A stretch of 64,000 nt of DNA from Panicum virgatum. Its lineage: Eukaryota; Streptophyta; Magnoliopsida; Poales; Poaceae. The translations under genes and the position numbers were made by a program. The notes beneath the pieces are model-generated. The model did not search any database. It was not told the DNA's origin and saw only the letters and a list, made by a program, of their open reading frames with translations. The stretch is from contig NC_053148.1 in the NCBI RefSeq assembly GCF_016808335.1, positions 45,090,930 through 45,154,929 of the forward strand, read 5' to 3'. This document shows, piece after piece, positions 12,111 to 23,887 of the stretch. Numbering within the stretch: the first letter of the stretch is position 1; every line of letters starts with the position of its first letter.

Positions 12111-13329
12111 TGTTGTCGGTCGAAACCCACCGGCGAGCAGCGACAGGCAACACGAAGAGCCGGGAGGTCGCCGGGGCGCTGGCAGGCACTGCTCCCTCGT
12201 CGACGGCCCGCAATTCCGTCACGCGCCCGGAGATTCCGGAGAACGTCGGGCGTGCCACCTGACCTATACCCGATCAGGAAGGTGCGAACGTGCTTGCAAC
12301 GATTTGCCTGCATACACAAACACGTGGAAACATAAGTCCGAGCCGTGGTCGGCTCCCTGGGACGACTCTTGCATCGGCTTTAAAGAGCCGATCGAGTCCC
12401 AGTGTCAGATTGAATCTGCATCTATCCGGATATTGATAAATAAAGCGAATAAGTGTAAAGCTGCTTCAATTAAATCTAATTAATCTAATCCACAACGGTA
12501 AAAGCTTCATTGCTAGATCGGAACATCCTACACGTGATTGGGCCTAATAAACATAATAAATAACTAAACCTTAACCAGAAACAGAGGCCTAAGAACTAGC
12601 AAGAGCCGATTCCCGGATCAATTCCCTGTTAAGACTAAGGCAAAGCATCTAATACATCACCGGATCATCCAATCCGTTTGCAAGGCCTAACCTAGCAGAT
12701 ATCACGCCAACTCTTATGCACAAGAGCAAACCGTAACAAATTTGATCTACTAGACGGAAAAGAAGCAGGGTGTTGTCTCCGTTCAACTAATTCTACACAA
12801 CAAGAACTAGCATAAGATTGAAACGTGACTGCACGAAAAACAACATGATATTCGTAGATAATAAGCAACAAAGCACAATAGATCTACTAAAAGCCATGCT
12901 ATGAACATCAGGATAACTAGCATTACTCGCCATCAAAACCGCTTCAGTACGAGTAATACCAAGGTAAAAGCAAGAACAATGCTGCCCTGATCGCAAGAAG
13001 CGATCAGGGTAGAATGACGCTTACTTGGATGAAACCCTAGAATTAGGGGTGGCGATGCGCCGAGAGTTGTTGTTTGCGAGACGTGATGATGTTTTTTTTC
13101 ATGAATAACATAGGGTACATATTTATAGTTTGGAGACTTGGGAAACAATCTAATTCTATCTTGTCCCGATCGGACTCTATGTCTAATCTTGAACTAAATC
13201 TAAAGATACACGGCCCATGTGGCCCAAATGCTCACGCAGGAGCCGATTCGTAAGCCTTCTTCAATCTCTTCATTAAGCCCAACTCACTCGCGGCCCATTA
13301 ATTAACCCTGTTAATTTATGGCGATAACA
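12111..13329 (-). repeat. 5' LTR of Tat element B (1219 bp)
   Basis: On the minus strand it starts with TGTTATCGCC at 13329 and ends with CGACAACA at 12111, giving the short inverted ends TGTT/AACA. A TATA box (CTATAAATA, minus, plus-strand 13120-13128) lies 200 bases inside the start, followed by the transcribed part of the LTR. The fragment to the right belongs to a different retroelement, so 13330-13334 (GTTTG) would be the target duplication; its partner is outside the window. Confidence 0.82.
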
Positions 13330-13334
13330 GTTTG

Positions 13335-16300
13335 TAGTTCAGCAGAAAATTTCCTTAACCACATGTTAAACCGATGCCCTGGTCTAGCTTGCATCGGTTC
13401 AACCGGTGCTTAAGTCTTCGTGGCTCAGTCTCTGCATCATCTCTGGAACACCCTCCGACCGTTACACCGATGGCCACCGGTGCATCCGATGGTTCGCGGA
13501 TGAACCGACGCCTATGCATCGGTTCAACCGGTGCTACTGCGTGGAGTTTTGGCCCTTGCAGCATCTCGGGACCTTCCTCCTGCAGTTGCACCGACGCCCA
13601 TCGGATGTTCCGATGACCCAGTGGCGGATCTTCCGATGCCCCTCTGTTGACATCGTTCAAACTCGTTAAAATCTGGTCAAAGTTATTCCGGTGAATACAC
13701 CGATGCTCATATCTCTGCACCATCGGATCTTCCGATGCTTTAGGGTTGGCGGGCCCGCTCGTCCTGGTTCACTTAACCCATCCGCGGGCCCCGCACGTCA
13801 GTCACACGCTCCTTCTTCTTCCTCGCTAACCGACGCCCCACACCTGTACGCCGCAGCCGCCGCACCCGTCCTACCGCTCCCACTCGCGCGCCGCTCCGCC
13901 GCCGCACCCTCTCGCGTATCGCTGCACCGCCGCACCGCCGCCGCTCATGCACAGCACCACCGAGCCCGCGCTACGCCCGCTACGCACCTGCGCCGCCCGC
14001 GCCACACCTGTGCCACCCGCGCGCCGCCTCTTTTTCGCCGCCGACGCACTCCTCTCCACGCGCACAGCCTTTGCATTCACGTGTGGGCATTCGAGTCAGT
14101 TTTGAGCTTCCCCCACCCTTTGCTCGTGTGCCCTCAAGGCGTTCGACGTTTTGCCTCAAAGAAATTCTCATTAATTTCTTTGTGGATTCTTCTCTGATTT
14201 GCAAGGGTATGGTCTACACACTCTTTGGCATGTGAAGTTCCCTTGATACATTATCCTTTTTACACATGACCACATATGTCATTGGTTTTGCATATGCACA
14301 CATAGATATCTCTTAAATCTTTTAGTGTGTCATCGTTATCGAGGCTGCTATCCACTAGATGTTCCTATTTTAGGCTCAATCAAATCTATACTTTACTTAA
14401 GGACATTCTTTCCTTTAGTGGATATCTCGTATGCATAATTCACTGTCTTAATTCCATTATCTTCCATCGATTCTCTATGGCAGATGGCAGGAAATAAAAA
14501 GGGCAAGGGCAAGCAGGTTGTGCAGAAGAAGAAGCGCACTCGTGAGGACCGAGAGCGAGAGAGAGCAGAGGTAGTTGCAGATGCAGCAGACAGGCAAGGT
14601 TCACTCAGGATCAGAGATCCTTAGGCTCAGGGGGAGCCACAGCAGCAGTTACGTCGCTCAGGACGCACTCAGACAGCTCAGACCACACCTGAGTCCCGCT
14701 CACGTCCACGGACTCGAGCTGGTGGTGCTCACAGGGCAGCAGGGCGTGATAGTGAGAGAGAGGCAGCTGGTCAGGACAGTGGTGCAGAGGAGGTGCCTCC
14801 ACAGGTTGAGCTACTTGATCTTCGGGGCATTCCAGGACCTAGGGTCAAGAGATTGAGATATGTCACCCCGGAGCAGTGGTTTCCCGAGCAGAGGGACGTT
14901 GGAGTTGACCGCCGCTTTCACAATCTGCTCCAGGAATCTTTCTACCACGCTTACACCCAGATGGACATCAAGACCAGTGAGCACAAAATGCTTCACTGGG
15001 TGGCTATGCGCGTGGCAGCAGGAGGCATTCCTATCCTCCCTTTGTTTGAGAGATATGAGGGTCTACCAACTCTGCTGAATGAGAGGTCTCGGTACATCAG
15101 AGAGTGGGTTCGCGTTTTCTACGCCACCCTATTTGTTGAGGAGGACTGGCAGTTCATTGACTTTATGTTCCAGCAGAGGCACTACAGATTGACTCGAGCA
15201 CGTTTGGCTACCCTGCTAGGAGTTCAGATTGCCGAGGAGCCACACTTCTTGCACTATCAGGCTTATGGCAACACAGTGCCTCCTCGTCGTCCTCATGAGA
15301 CTCACGTACCGTCTGACGAGGAGGTCAGCGTTCTCTTTCAGCAGCCTTTTCTGCATGGCACACCGAGGACCCCGGACAGACAGACTCTCGTAGCTCACTC
15401 CGTACACCTAGCTTTGAGGAAGAGTCTGTTGTTCCGGATTGGATACAACGAGGGGATCCCAGCTCTGCAGCAGTGGCTTCTATTGTATATCATGACAGGA
15501 CGAGACTTTGACCTCGTCGACTTCTTTATCTGTGAGCTAGAGGACGTGATCTTAGATGGAATGACAGTTCACCGTCGCCATCCTTTTGCTCATTGGATCT
15601 GCTGGATACTCGCTCAGCTCAGTCAGAATGAGCATATGGATGAGCTGGAGCAATCGAGGACGCACTTCAGTTTTTACTCACCTACTACTCCTCGAGACGG
15701 TCGTCGTGGCCTGAGAGGCCAGCGCAGGGCACAGCGGATTCTGGATGAGCGTGTTTTGGCTGAGGGTAGAGTTGTGGATGATCCCACTGCAGTTGAGGAC
15801 GCTTCACTTGCAGCAGCAGAGGCCCAGCTCCCACACTACCTGGTCACAGAATCAGAGGACTCGGAGGATGACGAGGATTTCATACCCACAGTTACCGTCC
15901 CTCGAGGTGCTCATGATGATGAGGCAGGATCCTCTGGTGCAGCCCACACCCCTGCTCCTACAGTTACCAATGCTCAGGTCACCCAACCCGATGCACTCGC
16001 TGCTATTCTTCAGAGGCTCTCAGACCAGCAGGATAGGTTTGTTGCAGCTCAGCTGAGCATGCAAGCCGAGCAGGCTCGCCAGCAGGAGGCCCAGACACTT
16101 GTACTTGAGGGGATCCGGCAGCAGCAGGAGGCCATGAGGTTACAGCTTCAGCAGCAGTCCCAGATTCAGCAGCAGATGTTCACTTTCTTCTCGGGATGCT
16201 TCGGTCAGCTGTACCGTCACACTGGACTGCCTGAGCCTCAGCTCCTACACCTCAGCAGCCCCAGTTCGACCCCACCACTCCTGCTCCACCTGTTGGCGGT

Positions 16301-17063
16301 TTTGTGCAGACACCCTTGGCTTCTTTCCCGATGTCACCTCTTCTTCAGACCGGGTTGTTTGCTAGTCCTGCTCCTACTTCCACTACTGCTCCGGCTCATG
16401 CTCCACAGCCTAGTGTCTGGACAGCCGAGCAGCGTGCAGAGTTCCTCAGGCAGCAACAGGTTCTGCATCAGCTACAGCACCCCTCAGCTCAGTCACTCAC
16501 GTTTGAGTCACCCTCTCAGCCTGAGGTGCTCCATCCGTCCGTTATGCGCCCCACTCAGCCAGACCTGACTCCCGTCACGTCTGCCCCTCCGACGGACTCC
16601 ACGGTCGTCAGCGAGCCAGTTACTACCGCTACTCCAGCTACTTCTGTTGCTCCGACGACTCCGGTCGAGCAGAAGTCCTCTTCGGTCGACGACGACTGGA
16701 CGGACGATGACGTCGACGACTCCGCCGCTCAGTTCTCCACCGGACCCAGCCTGAAGACCCCGCCTTCTCTAGCTCAGGATTAGATCGCCTTTCTTTTTGG
16801 TGCTTTGTTGCCAAAGGGGGAGATAGATAGGGGGAGCTTGGAGGTTTGTGGCGTGTTTGGATCTTCGTGGATTTTGTGTATCGACATGTTTTTTGGATAT
16901 TGTATATGATCTGTGTTAACATGTCCCTACATGTGCTTTATTTCGAGTAATGCATGCTTGTTTATCGCATTTCAATTTCATATCTTATGTATCTCTACTT
17001 TGTGTTGTCATCAATCACCAAAAAGGGGGAGATTGAAGTGCATCTAGGCCGATAGATGCTAAT
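13335..17063 (+). mobile_element. fragment of a SIRE/Opie-like non-autonomous LTR element (C)
   Basis: From 13335 the sequence is rich in repeats of the type GCATCGGTTCAACCGGTGCT, as in Opie/SIRE-like LTRs of grasses. This LTR remnant, cut on its left by element B, ends at an unclear point near 14.2 kb. It is followed by a leader, one large ORF (14484-16783), a 3' untranslated part with AAAGGGGGAGATAG, and a polypurine tract AAAAAGGGGGAGAT at 17021-17034. Immediately after the tract, TGAAGTGCATCTAGGCC looks like the first bases of the 3' LTR, which is lost after about 30-60 bases where the Mutator-like element begins. No reverse transcriptase is present, so the copy was non-autonomous or internally deleted. 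Confidence 0.65.
14484..16783 (+). pseudogene. plant retroelement ORF ('putative plant transposon protein' type), broken
   Basis: An ATG at 14484 follows GGCAG and starts a very basic N-terminus (MAGNKKGKGKQVVQKKKRTR). A TAG at 14622-14624 interrupts it. The same frame continues to 16568 and contains the characteristic central domain (FYHAYTQMDIKTSEHKMLHW, RVFYATLFVEEDWQFIDFMF, RLATLLGVQ, LLYIMTGRDFDLVDFFICEL). An acidic linker and a long glutamine-rich coiled coil follow (QLSMQAEQARQQEAQ, LQLQQQSQIQQQMFTFFSG). A one-base frameshift near 16243 moves the reading into the frame ending at 16783 (proline-rich tail, then SVDDDWTDDDVDDS). Such proteins occur in Athila- and SIRE-associated elements of plants; their function is not established, but the layout resembles a gag substitute. 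Confidence 0.68.
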
Positions 17064-17098
17064 GGTAAGTCTGGGAGTCTGGGAGATTTCATATCTTA

Positions 17099-17265
17099 CG
17101 ATTTGCAGAAATGGACTCTGGGAGTCGGCGCCAAGATAACACGTCTCGGTGCCATAGGGAGCCGTCCACGGTTGCTGCTCGCGTGGCGTCGACGTGGCAG
17201 CCTGGTCGGCGCCGTAGACCTTGGCGCCGAGCTGGCAAACATACCCCCGCGGCCGGTTTTCTTTC
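17099..17265 (+). repeat. MULE terminal inverted repeat, left copy
   Basis: About 167 bases matching the inverted right end up to the CGGCCGGTTTTCTTTC stretch. Rich in the short motif TCGGCGCC, which occurs in both orientations and could be a transposase-binding repeat. Confidence 0.8.
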
Positions 17266-17500
17266 CCGAGCTTGCGTTCATTCTTCTTCACCCTTCTCTG
17301 TTTTTATCTCCCTCCCCACTCGCCCTACCATTTGAATCAACATATTGGACCTTGGAAACTTCGAATCAATACATACATCTTCAAGAGCAAGATATCCTCT
17401 CTACCCTTCTGAATTTGTACGTTTTGATTAGGTCTAGTTTACATGGTTTTTTGAATGTAGCAACTCTATTACTTAGGGTTTAGGGTTTAATTGATTTACC

Positions 17501-18119
17501 ATGTATTATGCAACTAGGATGTCTAGGCGTGGTAAATCTAAGAAACTGCCGGTGCGGACTGGTGATGCTTATGTCCGTTTGCCGCTGCCTAGTGGAGTTC
17601 CTGTATGGATGTGCTTTTACGGTGATCCTTGCAAGGTAGATGTGTCCATTGAAGAGAACACATATAGACAGAGATATTGGATGTGTGTCAACTATGCCTT
17701 TGATCCAACACCTCGTCAGATCCGCATTGGTTTGCTGGTTAGAATTTATGTTTAGTCTTCATTTACTTTGATATTATTTGAAATCGTGTGTGAATATTGT
17801 GTAACAATGGATTGTTTTGTAGACCCTTCCACCGCTATGTGATTTTGAGCAGTGGATTGACACTGAGATCAAGGAGGAGGACAAGAGGTATAAGGAGATA
17901 TGCAAGAAGTGGGAAGCAGAGCGGCTGGAGAGGGTGGAGAAGAGACGCCAGGAGGAGGCAGTAAAAAAGGAGCGGCAGGAAGAACAACAAAGGAGGCTGG
18001 CAGCTGAGCGTAGGGAGGAGAGGGAGCGGAAGCTTGAGCGTGCTCGGTGTGCTAAAGCAGCAATGGAGGAGAATCCAGATGCTTTGAGGAAGGGGAAGTG
18101 GCCTCGTTGCACGCAGTAG
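17501..18119 (+). CDS. small MULE-borne gene, GRF-like zinc finger plus coiled coil
   Basis: Two exons join in frame: 17501-17737 and 17823-18119, with intron 17738-17822 (GTTAGAAT to TTTGTAG). The product is 177 residues from the first ATG. The second ATG at 17519 (MSRRGKSKKLP) is the more likely start because it begins the conserved-looking part. Residues about 25-95 contain MCFYGDPCKV, RYWMCVNYAF and, across the intron, PLCDFEQWIDTEI; this order resembles the GRF zinc finger (C-x-G, R-x-F-x-C, C-x-F-x-W-x-D). The rest is a charged E/R/K-rich coiled coil. It lies divergent from the transposase near the left TIR. Similar ORFs accompany MULE transposases in other grasses, as I recall. The role is unknown; it may help transposition as MURB does in MuDR, though no similarity to MURB is visible. 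Confidence 0.7.
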
Positions 18120-18965
18120 TATGCGAGTTTAGCTTGGGCAAGTCTAGCGAGTATTGAACTATTCTGGTCGACTGATGTCGTGTTATCATGTAATGAACTA
18201 TTAGGTGTGTTGTCTTTTACTTTAGTTTTAATTATGTTGTCGTATGTTCTGTTATTGTCATGTACTAAACTATTCGGTGAGCTATCATGTACTCTAATTT
18301 GAATATGTTGTCATCATTACTTGTTTGAGTAACTTTTGTGTTCTTATGGCACATAATATAATTATTAGTGGAATGTCAGGAATAATCAGGGGACATAATC
18401 AGATGGAATTAAAAACATGCAACAGAGGACATTACACAATTAGACAGAGACAACAGAGGAAGTGGCATGTCTGATGGTGTAGAATAGTAGGATGATAAAG
18501 TTTTGGACTAAACCTAACATGCTTTATTCCACTAAACGGGAGGAGAAATATTGCATGTAGCATAGGAATGCTACTAGAGCAGTCTAGTAGTGCGACCACC
18601 TAGCATATTGTGTTGCACCTTCTCCATAGTATGCTTCCGTGGCATGCGGTGGTGGTGGTGGCGGCCACAAAACTATATTGAGTTTATTTGTTAAGCAAGC
18701 ATGAATGAAAATAATAACATTTTCAAGTAATTACCTCCCCCGCCGCGATCCGTCGTCCTCGATGGTCCTCCTCGTAGTAGTGCTCCAGCAGGTGGGGTAG
18801 CGCCATCCTAAAATACAACTAACAAATTTAGTGCACAGTCTGGAAATCCAATAAGATTACAAATTATTCAAGAATATAAATGAAGCATATAAATAAAGAC
18901 AATTAACAAAATTGCAAAAATTTTGGATAATTAATAATACAGATTGTCTTGACCTGACTAAGCGT

Positions 18966-21758
18966 CTAGAAGCATGTGCGTGAGTTGTGCCCAATTCTGC
19001 CGCATCGGCCACACTCGTTCTGCTCGGGCTCTTCCACAAACAGCCTCGCTCTGCCCCTCCTAGTCCTGCCGGAAACCTGATCCATGGCCATGTCGTGTCT
19101 GGATCTCTTCCTACTTCCACGCTTGTCCCAATGACACGCACGATCGGCAATGTATACTGGACCGTTGTACGGTGGCCACTGTCCCACCTCCAGAAAAGGC
19201 TCGAACCGTGGGGACCATGTCTGCACAAGTCTGTCAACTGTAAACTCAGGGGGTATTTGTCTCATGAAGGAAAAGTTTCTATGCCGAGCTGCTGCAATGT
19301 AATGAGAACATGGGAAGTGGTATTGTTGCGGTCTCCCACAGGTGCATGAGAAATTCACCAGTACGACAACATAGCACCTTGAAGGCCGCTCCTCTCCATC
19401 GGATGTTATACCACCCCTTTATGTGACCTCATATTTTTCCCGTGTTTAGGTCAAACAAGCGAACTTCGTGTGTGCGAGCCCATCCCTTAGCATCATCAAG
19501 ATGACGTTTAGGTTTAGATGGCAATGCTCACCTTTTTCCTGAAGTTTCATTGCGTCTTCATGTTTTTTGTTGAACATTGCTACCAACTTGGTGAAAGTGA
19601 ACGCCACAATAGCATTGACCGGCATGCCACGTATACCCTTAAGGACACTGTTAAAAGACTCGGCCATGTTGCTAGTCTGAAATGAATACCTCCAACCACC
19701 ATCATAAGCCCTTGTCCATTTCTCACGGTACCTCATCAATCCGGCTAACCATTGTCTGCCACGATGGTTTGTTGCCGTTTTGAGCTGCTCCAACTTCTCC
19801 TCAAAGAACTGCACCTCAAGCTGCCGGCATACTTCTTCAAATAGACTGAAGCTATCCTTGTCATTGTCTTTCTTAAACAAATTCTCGGCAAGGTGTCGAG
19901 TACACCAACGATGGTGCAACAGTGCATACCCCGGGACCTGCTCCTGTACAGCATTGAGTATACCCTGGTGCCTATCTGAAATGACACAAACAGTCCTGCC
20001 AAGGCCTACAACATGTATGCGAACAAGCAGCAAGAACCATCCCCAACTATCTTTGTTCTCCTTCTCCACCAAAGCAAACGCCAGAGGAACCAATGCATTG
20101 TTAGAATCACATCCAATGGCTATCAATAGAGTGCCCATATACTTGCCAAGGAGAAAGGTACCATCAATGGAAAAAAAACCGGACGACAATGCCTAAAGGC
20201 CTCCACGCACTGGGGAAAGCACCAGAAAGCACGGAAGAATACCTGTCTCCCATTGATCTATACATCCGGTTTTGGAATGTACTCATAATGCATGTCTGGA
20301 TTTGCTGCTTTCATTGCATTGAACAGTGCTGGCAACTTCTCATAAGCCTCCTCCCAGTCCCCATATATCATCTTCCAAGCTTGTTGCTTTGCCCTTCACG
20401 CTTTTCCGAACTTTATCTTGTATTGAAATATCCTCTCAGTCATTGCAATAATTGACTTAACCTTCATATTGGGCTGCTCCTTCAATACTGAACACAACCT
20501 TGAGGCAATGAGGGTAGATGTCAACTGTCGGTGCCTTTGTTCTAGCTCTTCCACGGCACAAGTGTGTGGTCCTACAACCTTTGTGATCTTAAACTTTCCC
20601 GTGACCTTCTGTTTCCGAGCATATACCCACCAATTGCAATCTGCCTTGTCACACACCATTGTGTAACGATGCTGAACATAAGAATGCCTAACCTTGAAAG
20701 GCCTTTTTTGTTTCACTGAATACTCCTGCAACCACCTCCTCAATGTAGGAAGGTCCCTAAACACAAGACCCTTCATAATCTCAACGACATCCCCATCCTC
20801 GTGCTCACAGCACTCTAGCAACTCATCTTCTCTCCCTTCTGCATAAGCACTGTCAAGATTCCTGACATCGTTGAATTCAGGAACTAGTGGATCACGATCG
20901 GTGCAAAACCGTCTAATGAGCTCTATATCCTCTTCACTCAATGGAGGCACCGGACGATCATCATCTGAATCAACAGCTCTTGCAGTCTCATAAGGCTCGT
21001 CTTCATCATCAATCGGGGCCTCAACATTGTTAGAGGCTCGAACAGTATTGCCTGATTCAAGGACTGGAGGAAAACCAATATTATCCGGGATCTCCCCTGC
21101 AATTTAGGCACATAAACAAAAAAAGATTGGTATGAATCATTGGATTTATAGTTGGGGTCAAAATGGAAACGAAAGTGTTAGATAGCCACTTACTTGGGTG
21201 TTCTTGGCTCAAAGGAATCTCCTGAGGAAATGTAGGAATATCAAGACTAATTCCAACTTGATTCGGGCCGGATTGAGCATCAAGAACCCGAACAACATCT
21301 TCAACATCCACCTCAATGTTTGGTAATGGGGGATCAGAGGCTCCCGGATTACCCTCTCCTGGCGATAGCACAAGAGGGGTTGGATGCTCATAACGGGGTG
21401 GAGACACTTGAGGGGCCGGATCATTTGACATTTTCCAAATAACCAAATCCAAACATTGGATCTCATTGCCCATGACAATATTCACATACCTCTCCCACGC
21501 AGCCTCACATGTAATTTTGACTAGCCGGCTAAAAACTCTCCCAAATTTATCATAGTGAACAACCCCTTCAACTGATAAGTATCGGGCATCCTCATTTGAA
21601 TTCCATTGCAACTCCTCACAAGCCTTAGCAATGACCTCACTAAACAGCGGCCGAGCATCAAACATCAAAGAAACACTTTCCATTTCAACAAATCTGACAT
21701 TCGATAAGTGATCTTTCTCCATAATTCCTCCATGATACACGGTCACTAATTTGCCCAT
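18966..21758 (-). pseudogene. MuDR-type transposase, broken
   Basis: Exon 1 runs from 21758 to 21194 (donor GTAAGT) with an N-terminal PB1-like stretch (MGKLVTVYHGGIMEKDHLSN), and exon 2 starts at 21096. The domains in order are: MuDR N-terminal domain (FRDLPTLRRWLQEYSVKQKR, CDKADCNWWVYARKQ); MULE DDE domain with FFSIDGTFLLGKY, VISDRHQGIL and SNMAESFNSVLKG; SWIM zinc finger CTCGRPQQYHFPCSHY; and a C-terminal zinc knuckle CGRCGRIGHNSRTC. Lesions: TGA after KFGKA (20396-20398) where tryptophan is expected, a TAG after PKPDV near 20.27 kb, a length change in an eight-A run at 20171-20178 just before the first catalytic Asp, and stops and a frame change around 19.37-19.45 kb. Autonomous activity is therefore lost. 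Confidence 0.85.
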
Positions 21759-21837
21759 CTAGTTGGTACGCAAAACACGAAACTTAGTATGCCAATTAAT
21801 GGTAATGGAGTCTAAATGGACTATGTCCAACTAATAT

Positions 21838-22090
21838 GTCTTCCTACAAATTCTCTAACTATACTAAATTCTCTAACTATACTAAATTATCTAACTAAAT
21901 TATATAACAACTATAATTATCTAACTAAATCTCTAAACAAGTTCATTACTAATTATGTAACTATATACCAAATTATCCAAATATACTAAATTATCTAACT
22001 ATATTACATACAAACTAAAATTAACCACCTAAATCTCTAAATAAGTTCATTACTAATTATTACTAATTATCTAACTATACTAAATTAACT
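21838..22090 (+). repeat. AT-rich degenerate tandem repeat in the MULE
   Basis: Repeated variants of CTAACTATACTAAATT, including blocks such as ATTATCTAACTA and TCTCTAAACAAGTTCATTAC, between the transposase start and the right TIR. It is probably part of the 5' untranslated or promoter region of the transposase. Confidence 0.6.
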
Positions 22091-22439
22091 AGTTTGCAAA
22101 AAAAAATAGACCTACCTCTACTGGGGAGGTTCGCTGGAGAGGTGGGGGCGCGGCACGCCTCCCGCCCCCGGGCGGCTGCGGCTCCGCTCAGCCGGCCGCC
22201 CGCGCCGGCGGTGCCCGCCGCGACCCCTGTGGCAGGCCGGCAGGGGGGTGTGGGCATGGGGCAGGGTGCACGGGTGGCGGGCAGCGTGCCGACGACGAGC
22301 CCGAGCGCGGGCGCCGAGTCGGGCCCCGCGAGGAGGACGACCGTAGGGGACGCAGGGCGGAGCACGCATGGCGGCGGCGGCAGGCCGGCACGGCGGAGCG
22401 GACGGCGGGCGGCTGTGCGCGCGAGAGAGGAAACTGAGC

Positions 22440-22640
22440 GAAAGAAAACCGGCCGCGGGGTATGTTTGCCAGCTCGGCGCCAAGGTCTATGGCGCCGACC
22501 AGGCTGCCACGTCGACGCCATGCGAGCAGCAACCGTGGACGGCTCCCCAGGGCTCGGCGCCGTATACTATGGCGCCGAGACGTGTTAGCTCGGCGCCGTG
22601 ATCGACGGCGCCGACCCACAGGGTCTATTTCTGCAAATCG
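22440..22640 (-). repeat. MULE terminal inverted repeat, right copy
   Basis: About 201 bases, the inverse of the left repeat with roughly 35 additional bases that contain extra TCGGCGCC motifs. The length difference shows gain or loss of motif copies since the two ends were identical. Confidence 0.8.
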
Positions 22641-23159
22641 TTTCAAAAAGAGCCTATATGTAAAATTCTTTCATGAAAAAGGCTAAAAAGCAAAAAGTGC
22701 GGAGCACCCATGATCTTTTGCTTGGGGCCTCTCCTTTCTCCCCGTTGCAGCGTTGCACTTGCACGTACGCACAGAGCGAGCTGCATGCAGGAAGGCGAGA
22801 AGGAAGGGAACCTTTTTGTTTGGCTACAAAAGAGGGAGAATCTTGGCAGGGCATTTTTGGTCGCACGGCCCCATGATTTGGACGGACCTGTGCGAGTCCT
22901 GCAGGCAATCCTTGCACCCCATGACCATACCTCTCCTGATTCCCACCCAAGCTCTAGATCTGGATCTTGTTTGGAGGTGACAGTGTTGCGTGTGCCTTCC
23001 GCGTATTCTTGGCAGGGATGGGCTCATATACTGGCTTCGTTTTACTTACTAGCAGTAATAGTTTCTAGTGAGCGGTAATCACTCCAGAAGGCATTTTAGA
23101 TTCTAAATTTTCGTTGTTTCTTATATGTTGTTGTTACCTATGGAGCTTGTTATTTAGAC
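22641..23159. other. intergenic, no gene recognised
   Basis: Unique-looking DNA between the MULE and the BED-finger relic. It has short open frames only, without motifs. The part up to about 23.1 kb may be the 5' flank of the lost hAT-like gene. Confidence 0.4.
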
Positions 23160-23171
23160 TGTTATCTCAAC

Positions 23172-23387
23172 ATGTCTACAGACACATCCGTAAGCTCCGA
23201 TGATTCTCACTCAACTCAAACGCGTGTTAGAAGATCCATGGTTTGGGAGTATTTTGAGCAGAATTTAGTTGAAGCTGATGATGGTTTCAAAGCTATGTGC
23301 AAGTATTGTCAACTCCATTTAAGCACTAAGGAACTAGCCGCCTTAGGACCAGTGATGGGTGCTGGGCATGTGGCCGGGTTGGCGTGA
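23172..23387 (+). pseudogene. BED-type zinc finger relic of a hAT transposase
   Basis: The 71-residue frame starts with a serine/threonine-rich stretch and then RRSMVWEYFEQNLVEAD and KAMCKYCQLHLSTK. This is the first half of a BED finger (aromatic positions and C-x2-C), as found at the N-terminus of hAT transposases and of host genes derived from them. The second half (H-x(3-5)-H) and the DUF659/dimerisation regions are absent; after STK the sequence turns into an unrelated glycine/alanine-rich end. It is a truncated remnant and not related in detail to the hAT element at 40815. Confidence 0.65.
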
Positions 23388-23887
23388 CTTCCAGAAGTGA
23401 ATCTGTTAGTTTGGAATTGTTTTTTAATGGGTGGAACCCATGGATAAAGCATTGGTTTGGTTAGGTGTAGGGTGAAAGGAAGTCACGGTTTGGTGTGATT
23501 TAAATTTTGCACGTTAATAAACAGGCAGAGGTGGCTTAATTATTAATCATCTAATGCTGCACATGGGAGGGTGGGTACAGTGTGGATTCCAGCCCATTTG
23601 CATGATAGTTGTTACACACAATCAGACAGGCCACCAGCCCACCACCTCCTACGCTTGCACGATCGGGACGGCCCAGTCACCACCGGGCCGCCTGATCGTG
23701 TCGAGTGGTCCCCGCCCATGGCCCATCTGTTCTATCCGCGGCCCGGCTCCCTGGATGAGGGGCACGTGGGCCTGAGAACACCGGCCTCCTTACGGTCTCA
23801 ACGAAGAGAAGTGTTTTTTTAATTATTATTATTCCTGTCTATTTACAGTTGCCGGCTACCGGCCTACCACCGAAAGAATCGTCACGA
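23388..23887. other. 3' flank of AAH, no further gene seen
   Basis: The stretch contains the 3' untranslated region of the minus-strand allantoate deiminase in its right part. The rest has no convincing open frame. Confidence 0.4.

Larger units (their letters stand above)
7395..13329 (-). mobile_element. Ty3/gypsy Tat-lineage element B (RIRE2/Cinful-like), interrupted and decayed
   Basis: The minus-strand order from the right is LTR (12111-13329), primer site, gag (12058-10210), protease (10167-8926) and reverse transcriptase (8842-7395). It is then cut by element A, and the RNase H, integrase and 3' LTR must lie beyond the left edge. The reverse transcriptase has the Tat-type wording FMDGNAGYNQIF and YIDDVVVKS. 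Several stops and frameshifts break gag and pol, so the copy cannot be autonomous. It is inserted in a SIRE-like fragment that begins just right of 13329. Confidence 0.87.
17099..22640 (-). mobile_element. Mutator-like element (MULE) with long terminal inverted repeats
   Basis: The left end (from 17099, CGATTTGCAGAAATGGAC) and the inverted right end (from 22640, CGATTTGCAGAAATAGAC) match over the outer bases and again over a long inner part covering the GAGCCGTCCACGGTTGCTGC, GTCGACGTGGCAGCCTGGTC and GCTGGCAAACATAC stretches. Inside lie a MuDR-type transposase on the minus strand and a two-exon gene on the plus strand. The 9-bp target duplication expected of MULEs was not found with these ends, so the true ends may lie up to about 25 bases further out. 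The transposase is broken. Confidence 0.85.
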
